From Streptomyces klenkii (GTDB lineage: Bacteria > Actinomycetota > Actinomycetes > Streptomycetales > Streptomycetaceae), in contig NZ_RBAM01000014.1 of NCBI RefSeq assembly GCF_003626645.1, positions 1 through 64,000 on the forward strand: DNA of 64,000 nt. Direction: 5' to 3'. This document shows positions 40,389 through 48,684 of this stretch, one piece after another (the stretch's first letter is position 1; every line of letters starts with the position of its first letter). The translations under genes and the position numbers were made by a program. Below the pieces are notes generated by a model. The model saw only the letters and a program-made list of their open reading frames with translations, did no database searches and was not told where the DNA came from.

Positions 40389-41147
40389 CTACGACGCCTC
40401 CGGTGGGAGGTCTGTCAGGGCCTTGAGCTGGTCCGCTGTCATTTCCGAGGGGATCGGTATCGGAGGGGCCGTTCGTAGGGGCGGGATCCAGCCCGTTGCC
40501 GGCTGCCAGCGGCGGACGAGCTTGGCCGGGGCGCCCGCGACCACCGCGTGGTCCGGGACCTCGCCGCGGACCACCGAGCCGGCGGCGACGACCACGTTCC
40601 GGCCGAGCCGGGCGCCCGGCAGTATGACCGCGCCCGTGCCCAGCCAGCTGCCGGAGCCGATGGAGACGGGCGCGCTGCGGGGCCACTGCCTGCCGATGGG
40701 CTGGTGCGGGTCGTCGTAGGAGTGGTTGTCGCTGGTGACGTAGACGTACGGGCCGCAGAAGACGTCGTCGCCGAAGGTCACCGGCTGTGAAGCCACCACG
40801 TGGCTGCCGCGGCCGAGGACCACGCCGTTGCCCAGGCGGAGCACCGGGTCGGGCCCGAGGTCGAGGCCCGGCATCATGCCGGCGGTGAGCGTGACCTGTT
40901 CGCCGATGATGCAGTGGTCGCCCAGCTCGATCCACCGCTCGCCGAAGACCGTACCGAGCGGGAACGCCAGCTTCGTGGCGGTGCCGATGCGGCCGAAGCG
41001 GTACGGGCCGGGGTGCTCGGCGGTCACCGCGCCGGCCCGCTGGATCCACCGCCAGCCGCCGTGGACCGCGCGCGACGCGGCGCGACGCCCCCAGGCGCGC
41101 AGGGCCGCGGAGGCGTCGGAAGAGAACGCGTTCCTGTTCTTCGGCAC
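40389..41147 (-). CDS. Hexapeptide-repeat acyltransferase
   Basis: A 252-residue left-handed beta-helix acyltransferase. Repeats of [LIV]GxxxxI type are visible: ELGDHCIIGEQVTLTAG, RLGNGVVLGRGSHVVA, TFGDDVFCGPYVYVTSDNH (with the catalytic-type His), SIGSGSWLGTGAVILPGARL and GRNVVVAAGSVVRGEVPDHA. Such enzymes acetylate sugars, antibiotics or other hydroxyl/amino groups with acetyl-CoA. It is on the same strand as the NRPS but a strong hairpin at 41172-41221 lies between them. It is therefore probably a neighbour and not a tailoring gene, although that role cannot be excluded. Confidence 0.9.
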   Translation of the reverse strand: MPKNRNAFSSDASAALRAWGRRAASRAVHGGWRWIQRAGAVTAEHPGPYRFGRIGTATKLAFPLGTVFGERWIELGDHCIIGEQVTLTAGMMPGLDLGPDPVLRLGNGVVLGRGSHVVASQPVTFGDDVFCGPYVYVTSDNHSYDDPHQPIGRQWPRSAPVSIGSGSWLGTGAVILPGARLGRNVVVAAGSVVRGEVPDHAVVAGAPAKLVRRWQPATGWIPPLRTAPPIPIPSEMTADQLKALTDLPPEAS

Positions 41148-41171
41148 CCGGACACGGTAGTCGGCCGGGTG

Positions 41172-41221
41172 CCGGCCGGCCGCCGGGGTGACCTGTGATC
41201 TTCACCCCACCGGCCGGCCGG
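41172..41221 (-). terminator. Strong terminator at the end of the biosynthetic operon
   Basis: About 20-bp arms, 41172-41191 and 41202-41221, pair as CCGGCCGGCC plus GGGGTGA against TCACCCC plus GGCCGGCCGG with small mismatches and a 10-nt loop. It begins just after the NRPS stop at 41227 reading leftward. Confidence 0.7.
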
Positions 41222-41226
41222 GCGGG

Positions 41227-44200
41227 TCACTCCGCGAGGGCCGCCCGGACCTCGTCGCGCAGCAGCCCGACGTAGTCGCGCATCCAGCCTTCGACCGTCG
41301 CCCGGTCCCACAGGTCGGAGGAGTACTCGGCCATCCCCACGAGCACGTCGCCCGCCGGGACGAGACCGAAGGTGAACTCCGCGCGGGCGGCCTCGGGCGC
41401 GAGGTCCTCGATCGCCACGGCCACGCCCGGCAGCTCGATGTCGGTCTCCAGCGAGTTCTGGTAGGCGAAGCCGACCGCGAGCCGGTCCGGCATGTCCACC
41501 CCGTACCGCTCCCGCAGCAGCGGGGCCAGGTCCCGCGGCGGCATGAACGCGTCGATGCACGCGACCGACGTGCGGGCCACCTGGTCGACCAGGGCGGTGA
41601 AGGAGGCGGCCTCCCCGTCGCGCACTCTCAGCGCGAACCCGGACGTCGCACAGGTCACGAGCGACTCGAACTCGCGGCGCCACCGGTTGGCGTAGGAGAC
41701 GTTGAAGACCACGTCGGACTGGCCGGACCCGCGGGCCATCAGCCGGCCCAGCGCCGCCGCGGTGACCGCGTAGGGCGTCGCCCCGCGGCGCCGCGCCAGC
41801 CGGTCGACGTCCGCGCGGACGTCGGCGGGCACCGTGAACATCACGACGCCGCCCCGCCCGCTCAGCTGCTCGGGGCGCGGCCGGTCGAGCGGCATGGCGA
41901 CGCCGAACGGCGCGCCGTCCAGCTCGCGCCTCCAGAACGCCAGCTTGCGCTCCTCGACGGCGCGGTCGGCCGGCTCGCGCTGCCAGCGCGCGTACGCACC
42001 CGGCTGGCACGGGTCGGCCGCCAGCCCGTCGGGCAGGCCCTCGGCGGCCGAACCGTAGAGCGCGGCCAGCTCCTTGAGGATCAGGCTGACGGCCCAGCCG
42101 TCGCACACGGCGTGGTGCAGGACGAACAGCAGCACCCACGTGCGCTCGCCGGAGCGCAGCAGGCGCAGCGCCGGTCCGGCCCCGGCGGCGAGGTCGAACG
42201 GCGTCTCGGCGGCCTCGGTGGAGATCCGCTCCACCGAGGCCTCGCGCTCCCCGGCGGGCAGCCCGGTCAGGTCCTCGATGGGCAGGCTTACGGGCCGGGC
42301 CCGCACTATCTCCTGCTGCCAGTCGTCGCCGTCGGGGACGATGCGGGTGCGCAGGCCCTCGTGCCGGGCGACGAGCCGGGTGAGCGCGGTACGCAGGGCG
42401 TCCACGTCCAGGTCGCCGGTGAGGGTCAGGCGCATGGCGACGTTGAACACCTGCGGCAGCGCGTGGCCCTGCTGGACCCGGGCGAAGTGCACCTGCTGAT
42501 CGGTGGCGGGCACCCGGTGCTCGACGGCGTCGCCCGGAACACCCGGAACATCCGGAGCGTCCTCGCCGCCGGAGGGCGTGCCCGCGAAGAACGCGGCCAT
42601 GGCCCGCAGCGTGGGCTGCTCGTAGAAGCGCACCATCGGGTACTCGCTGCCGAACTCCTCCCGGGCCCGGTTGACCAGCCGGATCGCGGTGATCGAGTGG
42701 CCGCCCAGGTCGAAGAACGAGACGTCGGGCGCGATGGAGCCGGCGTCCGTGCCGAACTCGGCGGCCCACAGCGCGCGGAGCCGCCGCTCGACGTCACCGG
42801 AGGGAACGGTTCCGGCGCCGCCCGGCGTCCGGGGTACCGAGGGCGCGGCGGGGGCGGCCGTGACCAGGTCGGGGGCGGGCAGCCCCGCGCGGTCCAGCTT
42901 GCCGCCCGCGGTCACGGGCAGCGCGGCCAGGACCGTCCAGGCGCGCGGCACGAGGTACTCGGGCAGCCGCTCGGCCAGGGCGTCGGCCATGAGGTCGGCG
43001 AAGGCCTGCCGGTCGCCTTCGGCGTCCCCCACCGGGTCGGCGGGGACGGCGAACGCGGCGAGGTACGCCTCGCCCCGGCCGTTGCGGCGCGCCAGGACGA
43101 CGGCCTCGCGCACCCCCTCCAGGGAGTTGAGCGCGCGGGAGACCTCCTCCGGCTCGACGCGGAAGCCGCGGATCTTCACCTGGTCGTCGGTGCGGCCGCG
43201 GAACTGCAGCTTCCCGTCCGCGGTCCAGCGCACGAGGTCGCCCGTACGGTAGAGGCGGGCGCCCGGGCCGCCATCGGGGTCGGGCAGGAAGCGCCCGGCG
43301 TCGGCGTCAGGGCGGTGCAGGTAGCCGCGGGCCACGCCCGGCCCGCCGACGTGGAGCTCCCCCACGGCGCCGACCGGAACCGGCGTGCCCGACTCGTCCA
43401 GCACGCGCAGGCGCACGTTGTCGACGGGGCGGCCGATCGCGATCTCCTCGGGCTCGCTGCCGGAACCGCCGGCTCCGTCGGCCCCGCCGCCCGGGGCGAC
43501 GGTTTCGACGGTGCACAGCACGGTGACCTCGGTGGGTCCGTAGACGTTGGCGACCTCGTACGGCGTGCCGGGCCGCGGCCGGGTGCGCATCACGTCGCCG
43601 CCCATGAGCAGGTGGCGCAGCGGCGGCTGGGCGTCCGGCGCGAGCTGGAGCAGCGTCTCGCCGAGGGCCGTGGGCAGGATGGAGAACGTGACGCCCTGAG
43701 CCGCGTACCAGCGGGCGAGGGCGAGCGGGTCCTTGCGTACGGCGTCGCCCGCGACGGTCAGCGAGGCGCCCGCGGTCAGCGCGGGCCACACCTCCAGGAC
43801 GGAGGCGTCGAAGCTCTGGCTGCAGACGACGGCGCTGCGGTCGGCGGCGGTGAAGCCGAAGCGCCGGTGGTGCCACGCGCAGAGGTCGGCGACGGCGCGG
43901 TGCGGCACGGCGACGCCCTTGGGCATGCCGGTGCTGCCCGACGTGTAGATGACGTAGCACAGCGACTCGCCGTCGGCGGCGGGGGCGGCGGAGGCGAAGG
44001 CGCCCGCCGGGCTGTCACCGGGCGACACGACGGCGACGCCCTCCGGCAGCCGCAGCAGCGCCGCGCCGTCCTGCGGGGAGATGAGGACGCGGGCGCCGGA
44101 CTCGGCGATGACCTTCTCGGCGCGGGCCCGGCCGAGCGCGGGGTCCAGCGGCACGTACGGGCTGCCGGCCTTGAGGGCCGCGAGCATGGCGACGACGAGG

Positions 44201-47200
44201 CCGGCGGAGCGCGGCAGCCACAGGGCCACGGGGGTGCCGGCCGCGCCCCGCTCCCGGAGCACGGCGGCCAGCCGGCCGGCCCGCTCCTCCAGCTGACCGT
44301 ACGTCAGGACCTGGTCGCCGTCGAGGACGGCGGTGGCACCGGGAGCCGTCGCGGCCTGCCGGGCCACCAGCTCGTGGACGGGGACGTCCTCCACGGGGCG
44401 GCGCGGTCCCCGCTCCCACTGCGCCGGTACGGGGCCGCCGGGCGCGGCCGGTGCGGTGGCGCCCGCGCCGGAGCCGTCGGCCGCGGGCGGCGCGGCGAGC
44501 CGGGACAGCGGGGCCTCCGGTGCCTCGGCGGCCGCGGCCAGCAGGTCCCGGAAGGTGGCGAAGAACCGCTCGGCGGTCTCCGGGTCGAACAGGTCGGTGT
44601 TGTACTCCAGGTGGCAGCGGATGCCCTGCGGCTGGTCGGTGAAGTAGACGGTGAAGTCCGTCAGGGACTTGTCCGGCCCCGCGTCCAGGGGCGTCGCCTC
44701 CACGCCCGGCAGCTCGAAGCGGAACGGCTCGCTGCTCTGGAACTCGGCGAGCACCTGGAAGACGGGCGTGCGGTCCGTGACCCGCGGCGGCGCGAGCTCG
44801 CGCACGACCGCTTCGAAGGGCACGCCCGCGTGGTCGTACGCGTCGAGGGCGCGGCCGCGCACCCGGTCCAGCAGCGTGGCGAACGACGGGTCCCCGGAGA
44901 GGTCGAAGCGCAGGGCCAGGGTGTTGACGAAGAACCCGAGCAGGTCACCGGCCCGCTGCGGCCGGTCGGAGACGGGGGTGCCGATGATGATGTCGTCCTG
45001 CCCGGTGACGCGGTGCAGCATGGCCGCGTACCCGGCGAGCAGGGTCATGAACAAGGTGCTGCGGCGGGCCCGGCTCAGCTCGCGCAGGCGCGCCGAGAGC
45101 CCGGGGTCCAGCGTGCGGAAGACAGCCCGGCCGTTGGACGTCATGACCGCGGGGCGCGGCCGGTCGGTGGGCAGGTCCAGGACGGGCAGGCCGCCGTCGA
45201 GCGTCTCGCGCCAGTAAGCCAGGTCGGCCGCGGCCTCCTCGCCCTCCAGAGCCGCGGCCTGCGCGCGGGCGTGCTCGGCGTAGGACCAGGTGAGGACGGG
45301 CAGCCCGGTGTCGGTGCCGTCGCGCCACGAGCGGTAGAGGGCCGACAGGTCGCGGGTGAGGACGGTCGCGGAGGCCGCGTCGACGACGATGTGGTGGATC
45401 GACAGCACGAGCACGTGCGCGTCGTCGGCGAGCTTCACGAGCCGGGTGACGAACAGGGGCCCTTCGGCGAGGTCGAAGCGGCGGGCGCTCTCGGCAGCCA
45501 GGGTCTCCCGCACGGCCTCCTCGCCGCGCCCCGTGCCGTCCACGACTGCGAAGTCGGGCTCGGCGGGCGGCCGGACGACCTGGCGCGGCTCGCCGCCGGT
45601 CTCCCGGAAGACGGTCCGCAGGCCCTCGTGGCGGGCCACGAGGCCGCGCAGCGCCGCGCGCAGGGCGGGCACGTCCAGCGGGCCGTCGAGGCGGATCGCC
45701 TTGGTCTCGTTGTAGGCGGTGCGGCCCGGCAGCATGCGCTCCAGGAACCAGATCCGCTGCTGGCCCGGGGAGAGCGGGGCCTCTACGGGGGCGGGGGTGA
45801 GGACGGCGGGCGCGGCCGGTGCGGGGGCCTTCTCCGCACCCTGCTGACGGCGGCGGCGCAGGGCGTCGAGGTGGGTGAGGCTCGCGCGCAGCTCGCCGGG
45901 CGCGACGCCGAAGTCGACGAGCGAGACGAGCTCGTCGGCGCCGGCCGCGGTGACCGCGTCCACCACGGGCGAGACGGAGTCGACGGTGCCGATCAGGGCC
46001 CGCTGGTCGCAGTAGCGGTCGTAGGCCCGGCGGAAGACGACGTCGAGGTCGTCCTCGCTGAGCGAGGAGAGGTCCACGTTGTGCCCGAGGCTGTTGGTGA
46101 CGCCGCCGAACAGCGACAGCGACGCCCGCATGTAGCGCGACAGGGGCTCGTACGCCTCGGCGCGGGCCGTGTCGTGGCGAGCGGCGAGGTAGGTGTGCAG
46201 CAGGACGGCCACGCGGCCGGCGGCCGGGTCCAGGCCGTGCTGCTCGCGGGTGCGGCGGTACAGCGCGATGTTCTCCGCGAGCTGTTCGACGCTCTGCGTC
46301 ATCAGGTTGGTGACGATGCCGAGGTCGTGGCGGGCCGCGAGCGCGAACGAGGCCGGGTTACCGACCACGGCCGTGTACATCGGTGGAGTGTCCTGGACGG
46401 GCCGCGGGAAGAGCCGTACGTCCGCCTCGCCGTCCCCGGTGGCCCGGCGCAGCGGCTCCCCCCGCCAGAACCGCCGCACCTGCTCCAGCTGCTCGTACAT
46501 CGTCTCCTTGTGCCGGCCGAAGCGGCCGGGGAAGAAGACGAAGTCGTTGGCGTGCCAGCCGCTGGCGATGCCGATGCCGACCCGGCCCCCGGAGAGGTTG
46601 TCGGCCATCGACCACTCCTCCGCGACCCGGATCGGGTCATGCAGCGGCAGCACGACGGACCCGGCGTTGAGGCGGATGCGGCCGGTCTCCCGGGAGAGGG
46701 CGGCGGCGAGCACGGCGGGGTTGGGGAAGAGCCCCCCGAAGGAGTGGAAGTGCCGCTCGGGCATCCAGAGGGCGTGGAACCCGTTCCGGTCGGCGAACCG
46801 GGCGGTCTCCATGAGCAGTTCGTACTTGCCTTGCTGGTCGCCGTCCTCGGGGTAGTCGCCGAAGAAGTAGACGCTGAAATCCGGGGTGCGGGGGGATCTC
46901 TGCGGCACGGCCGATGTGGCCGCGGCCGCGTTCCAGGCCATGGAGGCGGTACGAGGACCGGACGGCCGCTCAGGTTCCGGCGCTCTGGCGGCCATGGTGA
47001 CCATCTCCGCCACGGACGCTGCCGCGTCATCGGGCACCGGCGCCTTCGGCGCCGCCGGCGCCGCGACGCGCGTGCCCGGGAAGAAGCCCGCCCCGCGGAG
47101 CTCGCGCAGGGAGCCCTTGACCGCGTCCGCGATGAACTCCAGGTCGCCGTCGGAGTGCGCGGTGGAGAGGAAGAAGTTCCGCCACTCCCACACGTGGACG

Positions 47201-48684
47201 CCGCGCAGCATCAGGTGGTGGTAGAGCAGCTCCATGTCCGCCCGGTGGTCGAACCGGAACTGCGAGCCGAAGTGGCTCATCCGCAGCGGGAACTCCTCCG
47301 CCTCGAAGAAGGCGTTGAGCGTCCCGGCCAGCTCGGCCGTCCGCGCGTTGAGCCGCTCCTGGAGCCGCGGGCTGTGCTCCTTGAGGTGGGTGAGGACGGC
47401 CCGTGCGGCCACCATCGACACCGGGTGCTGGATGTACGTGCCGCCGAAGAACGTCGTGTCCGCGGGCGGGTAGCTGTCGTCGCCGTAGGACCAGTAGCCG
47501 CCGTCGACGCCGTCCATGATGTCGGCGCGGCCGGCGATGGCCCCGATGGGGAAGCCGCCGCCGAGCAGCTTGCCGTAGGTCGCGAGGTCGGGCGTGACGC
47601 CGTACAGCTCCTGGGCGCCGCGGAGCGCGGGGCGGAAGCCCGTCAGCATCTCGTCGAACATGAGGACGATGCCGTGGCGGGCGGTGAGCTCGCGCAGCTT
47701 GCGGACGAACTCGACGGGTTGCAGCGAGGGGTGCCGGCTCTGCACGGGCTCGATGATGACGGCGGCGATGTCGCCGGCGTGCTGCGCGATGGCCTCCAGG
47801 GAGGCGTCGCTGCCGTAGTCGAGGACCATCAGGTCCGCGACGGCGCTGTCCGGGATGCCGCGGGAGACGGGCACGGTGAGCCGGCTCTCCGGGGAGCCGG
47901 AGGGGCGCCCGAGGACGGTGTCGGCGTGGCCGTGGTACGCGCCGAGGAAGGTGACGATCTTGCTGCGGCCGGTGGCGGAGCGGGCGAGGCGGATCGCCGC
48001 GGAGTTGGCCTCCGTGCCGGAGTTGGCGAAGGCCACGCGCTCCAGGCCGGTCAGCCCGGCCAGCAGCTCGGCCGCCTCGCCGGTCTCGGCGTTGCGGGGG
48101 CCGAGCTGGATGCCGCGGGAGAGGTGCTCGCGGACGGCCTCGCCGACGAACTCCGGCTCGTGGCCGAAGAGGAGCACGCCGAAGCCCATGGTGATGTCGA
48201 CGTACTCGTTGCCGTCGACGTCCTGGAGGCGGGCGCCGCTCGCCCGGCGGCCGGCGATGGGGTAGAGCATCTCCTTCGTGCCGCTGCGGAAGCCGACGAC
48301 GGCGCGGCTGTCCGCGAGGACGCGGCGGTAGCGCTGGGCGAGCTGCTTGGAGGTGGGGGTCTTCGCGGTGTAGCGGCGTACGAGGTCGGCCAGGTGCTCC
48401 TGCTGGGCGCGCGGCCCGTCGCCCCGGACCATGCCGGAGGCGCGCGAAACGGTGACCCGGGGGCCGTGCACGCGGCGCGGGGCGGCTTCCTGTTCCGCGG
48501 CCGCCGCCCCGGCCGGGGCTGCCGGCTCGCCCGAAGCCGCCGGTTCCTCCGCGCCCGGCGACGTCGTGTCCGGAGAATCCCCCGCCGGGCCGGTGCCGAG
48601 CTGCTCGGCGATGCGCCGCGAGAGCTCGGCCATGGCCGCGAGGTCCTGGTCGAGGGCCGCGGAGGCGGCGTCGAGGCCGGTCAC
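41227..48684 (-). CDS. Hybrid NRPS: aminotransferase - luciferase-like monooxygenase - C - A - PCP - C
   Basis: A 2,485-residue synthetase. Residues 1-35 form a short helix, perhaps a docking segment. Residues about 95-530 are a class III (GSA-type) aminotransferase: AFANSGTEANSAAIRLAR, MFDEMLTGFR, and PLP Lys in YGKLLGGGFP near 373. About 598-945 is an LLM monooxygenase of the MupA/Atu3671 type (VYFFGDYPEDG, MPERHFHSFGG, SGGRVGIGIASGWHANDF). C1 about 970-1410 has HHIVVDA. A about 1436-1935 has YTSGSTGMPKG, YGPTEVT and GGKLDR. PCP Ser is in GGHSIT (about 1995). C2 about 2055-2485 has HHAVCDG. There is no thioesterase. My hand-read specificity code is D-A-L-I-L-G-V-V-L-K, hydrophobic but not assignable. 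Predicted role: aminate and hydroxylate the PKS product and couple one amino acid. Confidence 0.93.
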   Translation of the reverse strand: MTGLDAASAALDQDLAAMAELSRRIAEQLGTGPAGDSPDTTSPGAEEPAASGEPAAPAGAAAAEQEAAPRRVHGPRVTVSRASGMVRGDGPRAQQEHLADLVRRYTAKTPTSKQLAQRYRRVLADSRAVVGFRSGTKEMLYPIAGRRASGARLQDVDGNEYVDITMGFGVLLFGHEPEFVGEAVREHLSRGIQLGPRNAETGEAAELLAGLTGLERVAFANSGTEANSAAIRLARSATGRSKIVTFLGAYHGHADTVLGRPSGSPESRLTVPVSRGIPDSAVADLMVLDYGSDASLEAIAQHAGDIAAVIIEPVQSRHPSLQPVEFVRKLRELTARHGIVLMFDEMLTGFRPALRGAQELYGVTPDLATYGKLLGGGFPIGAIAGRADIMDGVDGGYWSYGDDSYPPADTTFFGGTYIQHPVSMVAARAVLTHLKEHSPRLQERLNARTAELAGTLNAFFEAEEFPLRMSHFGSQFRFDHRADMELLYHHLMLRGVHVWEWRNFFLSTAHSDGDLEFIADAVKGSLRELRGAGFFPGTRVAAPAAPKAPVPDDAAASVAEMVTMAARAPEPERPSGPRTASMAWNAAAATSAVPQRSPRTPDFSVYFFGDYPEDGDQQGKYELLMETARFADRNGFHALWMPERHFHSFGGLFPNPAVLAAALSRETGRIRLNAGSVVLPLHDPIRVAEEWSMADNLSGGRVGIGIASGWHANDFVFFPGRFGRHKETMYEQLEQVRRFWRGEPLRRATGDGEADVRLFPRPVQDTPPMYTAVVGNPASFALAARHDLGIVTNLMTQSVEQLAENIALYRRTREQHGLDPAAGRVAVLLHTYLAARHDTARAEAYEPLSRYMRASLSLFGGVTNSLGHNVDLSSLSEDDLDVVFRRAYDRYCDQRALIGTVDSVSPVVDAVTAAGADELVSLVDFGVAPGELRASLTHLDALRRRRQQGAEKAPAPAAPAVLTPAPVEAPLSPGQQRIWFLERMLPGRTAYNETKAIRLDGPLDVPALRAALRGLVARHEGLRTVFRETGGEPRQVVRPPAEPDFAVVDGTGRGEEAVRETLAAESARRFDLAEGPLFVTRLVKLADDAHVLVLSIHHIVVDAASATVLTRDLSALYRSWRDGTDTGLPVLTWSYAEHARAQAAALEGEEAAADLAYWRETLDGGLPVLDLPTDRPRPAVMTSNGRAVFRTLDPGLSARLRELSRARRSTLFMTLLAGYAAMLHRVTGQDDIIIGTPVSDRPQRAGDLLGFFVNTLALRFDLSGDPSFATLLDRVRGRALDAYDHAGVPFEAVVRELAPPRVTDRTPVFQVLAEFQSSEPFRFELPGVEATPLDAGPDKSLTDFTVYFTDQPQGIRCHLEYNTDLFDPETAERFFATFRDLLAAAAEAPEAPLSRLAAPPAADGSGAGATAPAAPGGPVPAQWERGPRRPVEDVPVHELVARQAATAPGATAVLDGDQVLTYGQLEERAGRLAAVLRERGAAGTPVALWLPRSAGLVVAMLAALKAGSPYVPLDPALGRARAEKVIAESGARVLISPQDGAALLRLPEGVAVVSPGDSPAGAFASAAPAADGESLCYVIYTSGSTGMPKGVAVPHRAVADLCAWHHRRFGFTAADRSAVVCSQSFDASVLEVWPALTAGASLTVAGDAVRKDPLALARWYAAQGVTFSILPTALGETLLQLAPDAQPPLRHLLMGGDVMRTRPRPGTPYEVANVYGPTEVTVLCTVETVAPGGGADGAGGSGSEPEEIAIGRPVDNVRLRVLDESGTPVPVGAVGELHVGGPGVARGYLHRPDADAGRFLPDPDGGPGARLYRTGDLVRWTADGKLQFRGRTDDQVKIRGFRVEPEEVSRALNSLEGVREAVVLARRNGRGEAYLAAFAVPADPVGDAEGDRQAFADLMADALAERLPEYLVPRAWTVLAALPVTAGGKLDRAGLPAPDLVTAAPAAPSVPRTPGGAGTVPSGDVERRLRALWAAEFGTDAGSIAPDVSFFDLGGHSITAIRLVNRAREEFGSEYPMVRFYEQPTLRAMAAFFAGTPSGGEDAPDVPGVPGDAVEHRVPATDQQVHFARVQQGHALPQVFNVAMRLTLTGDLDVDALRTALTRLVARHEGLRTRIVPDGDDWQQEIVRARPVSLPIEDLTGLPAGEREASVERISTEAAETPFDLAAGAGPALRLLRSGERTWVLLFVLHHAVCDGWAVSLILKELAALYGSAAEGLPDGLAADPCQPGAYARWQREPADRAVEERKLAFWRRELDGAPFGVAMPLDRPRPEQLSGRGGVVMFTVPADVRADVDRLARRRGATPYAVTAAALGRLMARGSGQSDVVFNVSYANRWRREFESLVTCATSGFALRVRDGEAASFTALVDQVARTSVACIDAFMPPRDLAPLLRERYGVDMPDRLAVGFAYQNSLETDIELPGVAVAIEDLAPEAARAEFTFGLVPAGDVLVGMAEYSSDLWDRATVEGWMRDYVGLLRDEVRAALAE

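Noticed and set aside
40389..41147. Hexapeptide acyltransferase as a member of the biosynthetic operon
   Set aside because: A strong terminator-like hairpin at 41172-41221 and a 79-bp gap separate it from the NRPS gene, and its type is common outside clusters. Not excluded, but not supported.
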